25,336 bases of DNA from Eubacterium sp. UBA3279 (GTDB lineage Bacteria > Bacillota > Clostridia > Lachnospirales > Lachnospiraceae). Position numbers and translations under genes: made by a program. Shown here piece after piece: positions 15,305 to 23,742 of the stretch. The notes beneath the pieces are model-generated. The model was not told where the DNA came from and searched no databases. It saw nothing but the letters and a program-made list of their open reading frames with translations. The stretch lies in NCBI GenBank assembly GCA_002361775.1, contig DETV01000077.1:1-25336 (forward strand). The letters are read 5' to 3'. The stretch's first letter is position 1. Each line of letters opens with the position of its first letter.

Positions 15305-16368
15305 GTTCTTTTCCACCTTTCCGCCATCTTCAGAAGTTCTCTTCCCTCTTCCTCACTTCTGGCGTCAATCATATACATCATACCCTCTGGCGGCAGTTCC
15401 TTCAGCAAAACTTCCAGTTCTTCCGGCATGACATTAATCTGAACACATTTACCCGCCTGCTGAATCTTTTTAAGTTCAGGAATCCAGTGCGCTGCCGTCG
15501 GATTTCCGGCTCCATATACCCACTGTACCCCACCTAATTGCGGCATCTGCAAAATTCGATCCAAATGTTTCAGTGCATCCGGTCCATCCAAATGGTAAAT
15601 ACTTCCATCCAGATAATTCACTTCCTCCTCAATCTCCCCTAACAGAAGTTCTTCAAACATATCTGTGGAAATCATACAGGAAAAATCACAACTCACCGGA
15701 TACCAGCGTTTCGGATGCCATATTCCCATCCAACACGTACTTCCCTTTTGATACTTTGTTGTCAGTTCATATAATTCCTCGTAAATACTTTTAAAACCTG
15801 GCAACAATTTTTCTGCACCCTCTTTTAAAAATTCTGGTGCATCAAGCGTATCATAACAAAGATTCTGTGGTCCCCGCATAGACACCAACGCATCGCCTCC
15901 CGGATGAATATCTGTAATCCCTACCATATACTTATCTTTTCCATCCTCTACTGCTGCTTTGGTCAGTTCCATCATTTTCTGATAATATACGTTTTTCCGA
16001 TCCAGAAAAAATTCTGGATTTTTTTCCACATCTTCATCGGTAAGCCACGGTTTTGCCCAGCTGGTTGACTCGCCAAATTCCAGTTCTGTCCCGTAGCAGG
16101 CTGCAAAGAAGTCCGGTCCCAGATCCGGATTCAGTGCCGGAAATGCCTCCCCAAGATAACAGGTATTCTGCATCCTCCAGTTTGCACTTTTCAGCACAAA
16201 CTCTGTATCCATCCATCGTTCCCTCAAAGTAGTATGTCTGGATTCTGGCGGTAATGTTCCCTTATCCTTGGGGGCCGTAATAGAAAGAAGCGGTCTGTCA
16301 TGATTCTCTCTTGCCCAAAATTCCAGATATTTTTTCTTTTTCTTCTCCCAATCTTCACAATACAACAT
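15301..16368 (-). CDS. Uroporphyrinogen decarboxylase-superfamily protein, copy 1
   Basis: 355 residues, cytoplasmic. It belongs to the broad COG0407-like group: GEAFPALNPDLGPDFFAA (about 73-90), SCDFSCMIS with C227 and C231, and YHLDGPDALKHLDRIL with H259 and D261. The HxD in place of HxC argues against a standard zinc methyltransferase site. The start is ATG at 16368 with AAGGTGGAGGT 7 nt upstream; an in-frame GTG within that ribosome site was rejected. It is 39 nt after the response-regulator stop and overlaps the next gene by 4 nt, so the two proteins probably work together. Members of this group recur beside sugar-type ABC importers in Lachnospiraceae, and a role in processing the imported compound is plausible. 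The reaction is unknown. Confidence 0.82.
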   Translation of the reverse strand: MLYCEDWEKKKKKYLEFWARENHDRPLLSITAPKDKGTLPPESRHTTLRERWMDTEFVLKSANWRMQNTCYLGEAFPALNPDLGPDFFAACYGTELEFGESTSWAKPWLTDEDVEKNPEFFLDRKNVYYQKMMELTKAAVEDGKDKYMVGITDIHPGGDALVSMRGPQNLCYDTLDAPEFLKEGAEKLLPGFKSIYEELYELTTKYQKGSTCWMGIWHPKRWYPVSCDFSCMISTDMFEELLLGEIEEEVNYLDGSIYHLDGPDALKHLDRILQMPQLGGVQWVYGAGNPTAAHWIPELKKIQQAGKCVQINVMPEELEVLLKELPPEGMMYMIDARSEEEGRELLKMAERWKRT

Positions 16369-16407
16369 CGCTTTTACCTCCACCTTACATTTCTTCCGAA
16401 TTACTAA

Positions 16408-17934
16408 TCATCTAAATTTTCCTGCTTGATATTCGGATGGCGTACAACCACAAAGCAATTTAAATCGCTTACTAAAATAATACTGATCACAATAACCTGT
16501 AAGTTCTGCAATTTCGCTGTTTCTATAATTTCCTTTTGCCAGTAATTCTCTTGCTTTCTCCATCCGTATTTCTTCCAGTCTTTGCACAATCGTTTTTCCT
16601 GTCTGGAGTTTAAATACCCTTCTGATATAGCTATTTTCAAAATACAAATTTTCTGCAATTTGGTTCACAGATAGAGATTTATCACTATAATGTTTCTGAA
16701 GATAATCCTCAATTTTTCCTGTAAGAATTTCTTTTTTATTTCCCAGCCGCACATTCAAACAGTCACTGAATACCTCATAAACATAATTTCTGACCAGTTC
16801 CAGCATCTGTTCTTTTGTTGCGCACAAACTAATTTCTGATATTAAACTTGTCTGTGTATTTAAAATATTTGTTAAATTATTTTCTTCACTATAATGATAA
16901 TAATTGTAAATCTCTGTAACCAATGAATAATATGTAGTAATTACATATTGAAAAGAAAACATCTGCCCAGATGATAAATTAAACATTTTCTCAATAATCT
17001 GATCTACTTGTTCATAATCTTTCTTTTCAAATGCCCTGATCAATAAATTCGTATCATTACTACTCAAAAATGTTACTTCGGCACGCAACTTCTGTACTTC
17101 TTCATAGGAATGAACGGTTCCTGTCATTTTCACCCGATTTTCTCTCACCAAACGAGCATGCCGATATGTTTCCGAAAGCATTTTTGCTCCTTTTACCACA
17201 TCGCCCACAGCAACCCATAAAAATTCTGTTTCTGGATGATTCCGTTGAATTTCAAGATACTTTCCTTTGATTTTTTGTTGTGAAATTTTTTTATGTTGCA
17301 TCATATGAATTACAATTTCATAACCTTTCTGGTTTCCTAAAAAATAACTATCCACTCCCAACCCAAGAAACTGTTGTTTTAAAAGATCATATATCTTCTG
17401 TTTTCCTGAAACCTTTGGCCCATTCTGAAATAATACCGCCACATACCATTGATTATCCAGTAATCCCTCCGTCTGCATACGATTTGTATCCAGGGTATCT
17501 GTTTCTAACAAATGATTTAATAAATTTTTTCTTTGTTCCTGCTCTTGCATCCTTTCTTTATCAATTTCACAGATACATTTTTTCAGTGTTTCTTCCAATT
17601 CTCCTTCATCAAAAGGTTTTAGTAAATAATCAAAAACATTCAATTTTATGGCACGATGAGCAAAAGAAAATTCATTATAAGCTGTCATAATAATTATTTT
17701 AGCTCTGTTTTCTTTTGTCCTGAGTGCCTGACAAGCATCAAGTCCGTCTAGTTTAGACATATTAATATCCATAAATATAATATCCGGATTTTTCTCTTCT
17801 GCCATATGGATAGCCTCTTCACCATTCTGTGCACATCCACATATCTCACACTGCCATTTTTTCCATGGAATCATACTCTGCAAATATTGAAGATAAATAG
17901 TTTCATCATCCACCAACAATACCTGATATTTCAC
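16408..17934 (-). CDS. YesN-type response regulator with AraC DNA-binding domain
   Basis: 508 residues. The receiver domain (about 1-120) has D9/D10, phospho-acceptor D56 (IIFMDINM) and K107 (LLKPF). A long middle region (about 120-400) has no motif I recognise. The C-terminus (about 405-508) is an AraC/XylS double helix-turn-helix (LSVNQIAENLYFENSYIRRVF; shortened here to SVNQIAENLYFENSYIRRV, then YCDQYYFSKRFKLLCGCTPSEY). It is the partner of the kinase encoded just upstream, and its start (GTG at 17934, behind AGAGGG) overlaps the kinase's 3' end by 29 nt. The expected targets are the transporter operon promoter near 23087-23097 and possibly the internal gaps. Ligand and binding site are not visible. 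Confidence 0.93.
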   Translation of the reverse strand: MKYQVLLVDDETIYLQYLQSMIPWKKWQCEICGCAQNGEEAIHMAEEKNPDIIFMDINMSKLDGLDACQALRTKENRAKIIIMTAYNEFSFAHRAIKLNVFDYLLKPFDEGELEETLKKCICEIDKERMQEQEQRKNLLNHLLETDTLDTNRMQTEGLLDNQWYVAVLFQNGPKVSGKQKIYDLLKQQFLGLGVDSYFLGNQKGYEIVIHMMQHKKISQQKIKGKYLEIQRNHPETEFLWVAVGDVVKGAKMLSETYRHARLVRENRVKMTGTVHSYEEVQKLRAEVTFLSSNDTNLLIRAFEKKDYEQVDQIIEKMFNLSSGQMFSFQYVITTYYSLVTEIYNYYHYSEENNLTNILNTQTSLISEISLCATKEQMLELVRNYVYEVFSDCLNVRLGNKKEILTGKIEDYLQKHYSDKSLSVNQIAENLYFENSYIRRVFKLQTGKTIVQRLEEIRMEKARELLAKGNYRNSEIAELTGYCDQYYFSKRFKLLCGCTPSEYQAGKFR

Positions 17935-19693
17935 TCTTATTTCCCTCTTCCTTTTTCAGATTAATTGTCAAAACAATGCTTGTTCCTATTGGCACTTTAC
18001 TAAGTTCCATTTTGGTATCATTTCCATAAAACAAGTGCATTCTCTCCATTACACTCTTCATTCCAAAACTTTCCTGATCTGTGCTTTGTTGCTTGCCACT
18101 CAAAATTGCCTCAAACATTTCTTCCGTCATACCCACTCCATCATCTGTTACAGAAATAATTGCCTCTTCGTTGCACAATTCGCCAGTAATCAAAATATGT
18201 CCTTCTCTTCCACTGGGTTTTATCCCGTGATAAATAGAATTTTCTACCAACGGCTGTAAAGTCATCTTAGGAATTCGAAATTCATACATCTCTTCATCTA
18301 CACTGATAGAATAAGTTACCTGATCACTATATCGCATAGATTGAATTGCCAGATATTTTTCTACCGCATCTAATTCTTCTGAAAAACTAATCCATTCATC
18401 TCCATGATTTAATACCAAACGATAATATCCTGCCAACTGTTTTAATACCTGATTTGCCTCTTTATGTTTTTTCATACTATTTAAACAAAATGCGGTATCC
18501 AGCGTATTATAAAGAAAATGCGGTTTAATCTGCATTTGTAGCAGTGATAACTCCAATTGCTTTTTCTCTTTTTCATCCTGTGCAATTTTTCTAATCAGCT
18601 TTCCATTCATTTCTACCATTTGATTAAAGCTAGTAATCAATACACCAACCTCATCCCGGCTCTCACGCTCCTCAATTTTCTTTAAACGATGGATTCCCAT
18701 TTTTCTCATATGCGCTGCTAAAGCTACTACTGGATTTATTATCTGCTTTAAAAGCAAAAGTGTAAAAAAAGAAAAAGAAATCATCAAAATACCACCAACA
18801 CATAAAATTTTATTTGATATGATTTTCAATCCCTGCATAACAGCTTTCACGTTTAAAATCGTAACAACATTCCAGCCTTGCGATGTTTTATATTCTTGCA
18901 CGTAAAACCTGAAATCTTTTTTCTTCTGGTTAATATCCCTATATACTTCTTCCGATAACGTTTTACGTTTTTTCATCTCTGTTTCTTGATAAACTTCATT
19001 CACCAAATCTCTTTGTGTAGAAGATAAAAGAACCTCGTTTTCGCTAGAAACATAGATTTCTGAAGGATTATCTGTTTTCTTATTCTGATACGTCTTATAA
19101 AGTATAGATTCTTCTAACTCTAACAAAACATATCCTATCTGAACATTTCCACGTATATCCCGAAAAACTTTCAAAAAACAAATATTTCCTGCATCGGCTG
19201 ATGAATCATACCATACTCCCAATGTATCTGCATTAGCATTTTGAAAACTTTGAATCAAACTTTGATTTCCTGTTGAGCAGACAAATTCTCTATTTTTCTG
19301 TTTTGAATACATATCCCCATTTTCATAAATAATGGTAATTCTGTTAATATCTGGAAATAACAAAAAATTGTTTTCCATAACCCCAAGGATTTTCTCTTTA
19401 ATCCTCTGATCATATTTGTCCGGTTTGCCTATCACACCCTCTTTACTTCCAATCGCCAGATTTAAATTGATTATTATATTATTGCAGCAGCTTTCTGCAT
19501 TTTGCTGAGTCGTTTCTATCTGATGTACAATCAGTTCATCTTCATAATGCCCTCGTTGAATCAGTTGACCATATATCTGCTCCTTATAAACATCATAAAG
19601 TATCATTAAAACACAAGTAAGAAGTGCTAAAAAACATCCTAAAAATAAACCACTAATTTTCTTCTGTATAGACCAATCACGAACTTTTTTCAC
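17906..19693 (-). CDS. YesM-type sensor histidine kinase
   Basis: 595 residues. Membrane segment 1 at about 14-33, an extracellular sensor region (about 34-290), membrane segment 2 at about 294-316, a HAMP-like linker (about 317-370), the His_kinase domain with phospho-acceptor H392 (QIKPHFLYNTLD), and a HATPase domain with N485 (LVENSIYHG) and DDGVGM (517-522). This is the LytS/YesM class that signals carbohydrates or solute-binding protein state to an AraC-type regulator. The start is GTG at 19693 with AGGAGG 7 nt upstream. It is in the transporter operon, 74 nt after the second permease, so ligand sensing probably works together with the binding protein. Confidence 0.95.
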   Translation of the reverse strand: MKKVRDWSIQKKISGLFLGCFLALLTCVLMILYDVYKEQIYGQLIQRGHYEDELIVHQIETTQQNAESCCNNIIINLNLAIGSKEGVIGKPDKYDQRIKEKILGVMENNFLLFPDINRITIIYENGDMYSKQKNREFVCSTGNQSLIQSFQNANADTLGVWYDSSADAGNICFLKVFRDIRGNVQIGYVLLELEESILYKTYQNKKTDNPSEIYVSSENEVLLSSTQRDLVNEVYQETEMKKRKTLSEEVYRDINQKKKDFRFYVQEYKTSQGWNVVTILNVKAVMQGLKIISNKILCVGGILMISFSFFTLLLLKQIINPVVALAAHMRKMGIHRLKKIEERESRDEVGVLITSFNQMVEMNGKLIRKIAQDEKEKKQLELSLLQMQIKPHFLYNTLDTAFCLNSMKKHKEANQVLKQLAGYYRLVLNHGDEWISFSEELDAVEKYLAIQSMRYSDQVTYSISVDEEMYEFRIPKMTLQPLVENSIYHGIKPSGREGHILITGELCNEEAIISVTDDGVGMTEEMFEAILSGKQQSTDQESFGMKSVMERMHLFYGNDTKMELSKVPIGTSIVLTINLKKEEGNKSEISGIVGG

Positions 19694-19767
19694 TGCCTTT
19701 CCTCCTGGTACTATTCTTTATCTACTAACTATTTTTTCATTGTACCATATATGAAAGGTTCTAATCA

Positions 19768-20598
19768 TTAATTTTTCATACCAGAATATACCATCGCATC
19801 ACTTACCTGATTACTAAAAAACAGATAAACTATGATAACCGGTAAACTTGCCAATACAAGAGCCGCTCCGACAGGTCCCCATTCTGTTGAAAACATTCCA
19901 TAAAATCCAGCAAGTCCAAGTGGTAATGTTTTCATTTCTTCTTTTGTAATCAATATCAATGCAAGACTAAACTCATTCCAATGGGACATAAATTGATAAA
20001 TAACCAATACTGAAATAACGGATTTTAATTGTGGAAGAATAATACTAAAATAAGTCCGATAAAAACCCGCCCCTTCTATGTAAGCAGATTCTTCCAATTC
20101 CATCGGCAAACTTCGATAAAATCCATAGAGAACCATTACCGCAAAAGGAAAACTCAATGCAACATATGGTATAATCAGAGACCAATATGTGTTGCTCAAA
20201 TGAAGATTTTTAACCATTACTACCAAAGGTGTCATAACCGCCTGAATAGGTATAAACATTCCGGCCATTACAAGATTCTGACAAAAACGTGTTGTCTTGG
20301 TTCGTACTCTTGCCACCACATAAGTAAACATCATACTAAACAAGATTCCTAAAAACATTGCCACCAGCGAAACAATCATACTGTTTTTGAAATACAAAGG
20401 AATATCAAACTGATTTACAGCCTTTGTATAATTCGACCATTGAGGATCTAAAGGAGGTCCAAATGGATTTGTAACAAAAATTTCTTCATTATTTTTCAAA
20501 GAATAAAACGCCATCCAAATCATAGGGTACAAACTTATAATGCCATAGAATACCACTGTCAAAAAAACTATTATTTTTGATATTGACCATTTTTTCAT
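19768..20598 (-). CDS. ABC importer permease, MalG-like (carbohydrate CUT1 type)
   Basis: 276 residues with about six membrane segments (first at about 10-30). The EAA loop that docks with the ATPase is visible as EESAYIEGAGFYRTYFSIILP at 169-189 (key residues E170, G176 and P189). The N-terminal periplasm-facing loop after segment 1 (NPFGPPLDPQWSNYTKA) is typical of the MalG group. The start is ATG at 20598 with AGGAGG upstream; a longer TTG reading overlapping the previous gene lacks a ribosome site. It is 16 nt after the partner permease stop. The substrate is unknown: the CUT1 family mainly imports oligosaccharides, but also glycerol-phosphates and other polyols. Confidence 0.93.
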   Translation of the reverse strand: MKKWSISKIIVFLTVVFYGIISLYPMIWMAFYSLKNNEEIFVTNPFGPPLDPQWSNYTKAVNQFDIPLYFKNSMIVSLVAMFLGILFSMMFTYVVARVRTKTTRFCQNLVMAGMFIPIQAVMTPLVVMVKNLHLSNTYWSLIIPYVALSFPFAVMVLYGFYRSLPMELEESAYIEGAGFYRTYFSIILPQLKSVISVLVIYQFMSHWNEFSLALILITKEEMKTLPLGLAGFYGMFSTEWGPVGAALVLASLPVIIVYLFFSNQVSDAMVYSGMKN

Positions 20599-20614
20599 AC
20601 CTTTATTCCTCCTT

Positions 20615-21499
20615 TCAATATTGTTCGTCAAATCGTTCTGTCAATTTATTAATCAACAACATTAACCCAACACAGAATATTACAATTACAACTGCAATAG
20701 CACTTCCATAGCCATACTTCTGCAATCCAAACAATGCCTTATACATCATAATCGGTAACGTATAACTAAAGTTTCCTGGTCCTCCCGCCGTCATAAGCTG
20801 AATCATTTCAAAAGCACGAAAACCATAGGTAATACACATTACTACACATACTTTAATCGTTGGTACTGTAAGGGGAAGAGTAATATTAAAAAACTGCTGT
20901 GACTTACTTGCACCATCGATATAAGATGCCTCATAATAAACCTGTGGTACATTTCTCATAGCTGCATAAATAATCAGCATATGATAACCCATTCCTTTCC
21001 ATGCCTCTGCCAATACAATAGCAATAATTCCCTTAATAGGTTCATTCAGCCAGTTTTGCTGCCATTCACTTTCCATCGCTTTTGCAATCTGGTTAATCAA
21101 ACCAAAATCACCATGATAAATAGAAATCCATAACTGAGCTACTACTGAAGCTGATAACAATACAGGAAAAAAGTATACATTTTTAAAGAAACCTTTTGTC
21201 CGAAACTCAAAATTAGTAAATACATATGCAAAAAAAGTACCTAACCCCACCTGATATATAGTCAGAACCACTGAATAAAGAATACTATTCCGCATAGATA
21301 CCGTTAAATCCCGAGAGGTGAATAATTTCTTATAATTATCTAACCCATTAAATATCGCTTTATTAACCCCATCCCATTCTGTAAAACTCATAACAGCTGA
21401 CTGTATCAATGGAATAACAATAATTAAACCAAACAGAATCATAACCGGAGCCATAAAAACAATCAACGCACCCTTTTTCTTCTTGAACAAAACATTCAT
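20615..21499 (-). CDS. ABC importer permease, MalF/UgpA-like
   Basis: 294 residues with about six membrane segments (first at about 11-33). The EAA loop is EASYIDGASKSQQFFNITLP at 190-209, matching the ATPase coupling motif. TEWDGVNKAIFNGLDNYKKLF (around 40-60) is the usual conserved stretch after segment 1 in this group (shown shortened: FNGLDNYKKLF). The start is ATG at 21499 with GGGAAGGGAAAG upstream. It forms the membrane pore with the second permease. The gap to the binding-protein gene is 169 nt and holds stem-loops (see 21583-21625), which suggests that the three genes share one transcript with much more binding protein than permease. Confidence 0.94.
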   Translation of the reverse strand: MNVLFKKKKGALIVFMAPVMILFGLIIVIPLIQSAVMSFTEWDGVNKAIFNGLDNYKKLFTSRDLTVSMRNSILYSVVLTIYQVGLGTFFAYVFTNFEFRTKGFFKNVYFFPVLLSASVVAQLWISIYHGDFGLINQIAKAMESEWQQNWLNEPIKGIIAIVLAEAWKGMGYHMLIIYAAMRNVPQVYYEASYIDGASKSQQFFNITLPLTVPTIKVCVVMCITYGFRAFEMIQLMTAGGPGNFSYTLPIMMYKALFGLQKYGYGSAIAVVIVIFCVGLMLLINKLTERFDEQY

Positions 21500-21582
21500 A
21501 CTTTCCCTTCCCTTTCTAAATTCTGGTTGTTTTCTATCCTATAACTATTGTACCTTTCACTATATTATTTATAATAATATTC

Positions 21583-21625
21583 ATACAGCACCAAACTCCG
21601 TCATAGACTTCGCCTGATGCTGTAT
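21583..21625 (-). promoter_or_regulatory. Stem-loop between binding protein and permease genes
   Basis: ATACAGCA/TGCTGTAT, 8-bp perfect stem with a 27-nt loop, followed on the minus strand by a very AT-rich palindromic stretch. No proper T-run follows. Such structures after binding-protein genes usually stabilise the upstream message or cause partial termination, which gives excess binding protein. Confidence 0.55.
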
Positions 21626-21668
21626 ATGTACTACTTTCTCAAATAATTAAATCTGAACTCCCTTTTTA

Positions 21669-23054
21669 TTATTCTCCAAGGGCTTCTGCAATCCGAACAT
21701 CAAGTTCCTCTATAAAATCTTCCGCAGTATAACTTCCCGTATTTAACAATTCACTTGTGTCTTCTAATGCAACAATCAATTCCTGATTATTCAACGCCCA
21801 TTCAAACTTAGTAGTTGATTTAATATCTGCCACATGATCTGCAAAATCCTGATATGATTCTGGTCTTGGCTCTGTTGGATCTACAGGCTCTTTTAAAGCT
21901 GTAATGGAACCTAATTCCGCAGATGCTATTGCTCTCTGCTCCACCCAGTCAACTACTACCTGTTTACAAAATTCTGCATATTCGCCTTTTGCATTGACTG
22001 CATAGCCACCCATACTTCCAGTTCCACCAGACATATGCCAATGTGTCTCTTCTTCTTTTCCTGCATCTGTAAATGGATTATATTCAAAATAATCAATATG
22101 ATCTGCCCATCCACCTGCAATTGCATCATTGAAGAACCAACTACCATTAATCAACATACCTGCCTGACCAGTTCCTACCAATTCAAAAGCCTGACTAGCA
22201 TTTGTATTCAATGCTCCTTTTCCAATCAGTCCCAAAGAAACTAATTCCTCAATCTTCTGAGCAGCTGCCAGATATTCTGGATCTGTAATACTTGTACTTC
22301 CATCCTCTAAGCCAACCAAACCCATAGGCTGTCCCTCACCTACTACTGCCATATCATACATCTGCAGACCCGGCCATTTCTGTTGACCAAACAAAGCCAG
22401 TGGAATAATATCATTTTCTGCCAATGTCTGAACTACAACTTTAAATTCATCATAATTTTTAGGTTCTTTCAATCCTAATTTATCAAATACTTCTGTATTA
22501 TAATACATCAGACACGCCTCTGGTCCCGTTTGTTCAATCGCATAATAATGTCCATCTTCTGATTTCTTTATATCCAGATTTCCATCCAGGAGTTTATCTT
22601 CCAACCCTTTTTCTTCAACCACATCATCCAGTACAGCCAAATCACCAGATTCTCTCAAAATATCTGTTAACTGACCTGTAGATTCAAAGATATCCGGAAG
22701 TTCTCCTACGGCTGCTCTCGTTTTCAATACAGAACCATCAGAATCCGTACGATGTTCAATATTGATAGTAAGTTCTGGATAAATCTCCTTAATCTTCTCT
22801 ACAGTTTTGTCCACAATAGGAACTGATGCATCAGCGTAATAGGTGTATACTGTGATTTCCTCTGGAACTTTCATTTCACCCTCATCTGCTCCTTCGGTTT
22901 CTTCTGTTCCGCTTTCTTCACTCTCTTCTGTTCCTACATTTTTTGAACTGTCTTCTCCCTTTGTCTCTTCTGTTTTTTCACTTCCTCCACACCCAGCAAG
23001 CATACTAGCTGCCATAAAAAGTGACAAAGTTACTGCAATCATTTTTTTCTTCAT
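21669..23054 (-). CDS. Extracellular solute-binding lipoprotein (family 1, carbohydrate type)
   Basis: 461 residues. A lipoprotein signal peptide ends in the lipobox LAGC (19-22), with C22 lipidated. A Ser/Glu/Thr-rich linker (about 23-60) leads into a two-lobe binding domain (EITVYTYYADASVPIVDK onward), with INGSWFFN and PLALFGQQKWPG regions typical of the family. It delivers substrate to the two permeases. The start is ATG at 23054 with CTAGGAGGAAAG upstream; a start 24 nt earlier sits before this ribosome site. It is first in the operon. No ATPase gene is found nearby. The ligand cannot be told from sequence alone. Confidence 0.94.
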   Translation of the reverse strand: MKKKMIAVTLSLFMAASMLAGCGGSEKTEETKGEDSSKNVGTEESEESGTEETEGADEGEMKVPEEITVYTYYADASVPIVDKTVEKIKEIYPELTINIEHRTDSDGSVLKTRAAVGELPDIFESTGQLTDILRESGDLAVLDDVVEEKGLEDKLLDGNLDIKKSEDGHYYAIEQTGPEACLMYYNTEVFDKLGLKEPKNYDEFKVVVQTLAENDIIPLALFGQQKWPGLQMYDMAVVGEGQPMGLVGLEDGSTSITDPEYLAAAQKIEELVSLGLIGKGALNTNASQAFELVGTGQAGMLINGSWFFNDAIAGGWADHIDYFEYNPFTDAGKEEETHWHMSGGTGSMGGYAVNAKGEYAEFCKQVVVDWVEQRAIASAELGSITALKEPVDPTEPRPESYQDFADHVADIKSTTKFEWALNNQELIVALEDTSELLNTGSYTAEDFIEELDVRIAEALGE

Positions 23055-23086
23055 ATGCTTTCCTCCTAGCCCGTACATATTTAATG

Positions 23087-23097
23087 ATTATATTATA
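23087..23097 (-). promoter_or_regulatory. Promoter (-10 region) of the transporter operon
   Basis: Two overlapping TATAAT boxes at 23097-23092 and 23092-23087 on the minus strand. TTGAAT upstream is at a poor distance (15 or 20 nt), as expected for a promoter that needs an activator such as the YesN-type regulator. Confidence 0.55.
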
Positions 23098-23166
23098 GCT
23101 TCCCACATTAGGATTCAAAATAGGCTAGGTGGGTGTCATTTGTATAATCCGTGTTTTTTCCATATT

Positions 23167-23212
23167 TCCGGCGCCGTGTATGCATGGAGGGAACCGGTCA
23201 CAAAGCGCCGGA
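23167..23212. other. GC-rich stem-loop between small gene and transporter operon
   Basis: TCCGGCGC pairs perfectly with GCGCCGGA across a 30-nt loop. It begins 15 nt after the stop of the 73-aa gene. There is no good T-run, so termination is uncertain; it may be a transcript end structure or a regulatory site upstream of the operon promoter. Confidence 0.45.
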
Positions 23213-23226
23213 GATTTTCCTGACAG

Positions 23227-23448
23227 CTATTCTTCTTTTACCTTGCCAAATTCCAACCGGGTCAGATGTCCTTTGCTGTCCTGCACATAATCTCTCATAT
23301 ACGTCACGTCCTCCGCAATTTTATGTGCTTTTTCAATCTCTCCCGGTGTGCTTGGATTGCCATCCAGCCACAAAGGAATTCCTTTTCGGGCGTAATCATC
23401 CAGTTCTTTTCGAAATGCATTCTTTTCTTTCTTGCTTTTTTTCTTCAT
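23227..23448 (-). CDS. Small basic/acidic protein of unknown function (73 aa)
   Basis: 73 residues, soluble, highly charged: a Lys-rich start (KKKSKKEKNAFRKELDDYAR) leads into GIPLWLDGNPSTPGEIEKA, then a helix and VTYMRDYVQD. No cysteines, signal or membrane segment. It looks like a real protein from its balanced composition and defined blocks, and I believe relatives occur in Lachnospiraceae, but I cannot name a function. The ATG at 23448 has no Shine-Dalgarno sequence (upstream is TTGTTGTAAAT), which is unusual among its neighbours; a leaderless or coupled start is possible. It is not obviously in an operon with the transporter, as a stem-loop and promoter lie between them. Confidence 0.6.
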   Translation of the reverse strand: MKKKSKKEKNAFRKELDDYARKGIPLWLDGNPSTPGEIEKAHKIAEDVTYMRDYVQDSKGHLTRLEFGKVKEE

Positions 23449-23483
23449 ATTTACAACAAAACAGCAGAATTTATCGTGATATA

Positions 23484-23552
23484 TTATTTTCCGATGTCAG
23501 AATTGCAAAAGTGTGCAACACGAAACAATTCGTCAGGCATCAGCCCTAACAT
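23484..23552 (-). CDS. Tiny ORF (22 aa), possible small peptide
   Basis: Starts with ATG at 23552 behind GAGAGGAGAG, a good ribosome site at proper distance. It encodes a 22-residue peptide containing MPDELFRVAHFC. The DNA of this motif is partly duplicated at 23720-23742, where another tiny ORF reads MLDELFCAMHWC. It ends 35 nt before the 73-aa gene. It could be a genuine small peptide or upstream ORF, or simply a fragment of a dispersed repeat with chance coding. Confidence 0.3.
   Translation of the reverse strand: MLGLMPDELFRVAHFCNSDIGK
23519..23541. repeat. Imperfect 23-bp direct repeat, copy B (partner 23720-23742)
   Basis: 19 of 23 bases match the copy at 23720-23742 and all four differences are A/G changes on this strand. 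The shared core includes AAACAATTC. In both copies the minus strand reads into a tiny ORF with DELF. Confidence 0.5.
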
Positions 23553-23642
23553 ATTTTCTGCTCTCCTCTCTTAATTTTCCAAAAAGCCTTTAGATTTGTT
23601 TGAAAAGATGACACCTTTCCCTTCATATTTGTTTTATAAAAT

Positions 23643-23741
23643 TTAAGACGCAAAATTGTAAATTGGCTCATGCCGATGACACGCGTTTGGAAACGACTGA
23701 AAAAAACACCAATGCATAGCGCAAAACAATTCATCAAGCAT
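23643..23741 (-). CDS. Tiny ORF (32 aa), possible small peptide
   Basis: ATG at 23741 with GAGGG about 6 nt upstream; the peptide begins MLDELFCAMHWCFFQ and is rich in Cys, His and aromatic residues. The start resembles the tiny ORF at 23484-23552. It is transcribed, if at all, from the promoter at 23896-23923. The evidence is only the ribosome site and the similarity, so coding status is uncertain. Confidence 0.3.
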   Translation of the reverse strand: MLDELFCAMHWCFFQSFPNACHRHEPIYNFAS

Positions 23742-23742
23742 C
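23720..23742. repeat. Imperfect 23-bp direct repeat, copy A (partner 23519-23541)
   Basis: Second copy of the repeat described at 23519-23541, about 200 bp away in the same orientation. Confidence 0.5.

Noticed and set aside
14078..16368. Heme-pathway uroporphyrinogen decarboxylase (hemE)
   Set aside because: No other heme genes nearby, atypical N-termini and active-site motifs, and operon context with a transporter and two-component system.
23098..23226. Binding site for the YesN-type regulator upstream of the transporter operon
   Set aside because: No clear repeated half-site could be found by eye between the promoter and 23226.
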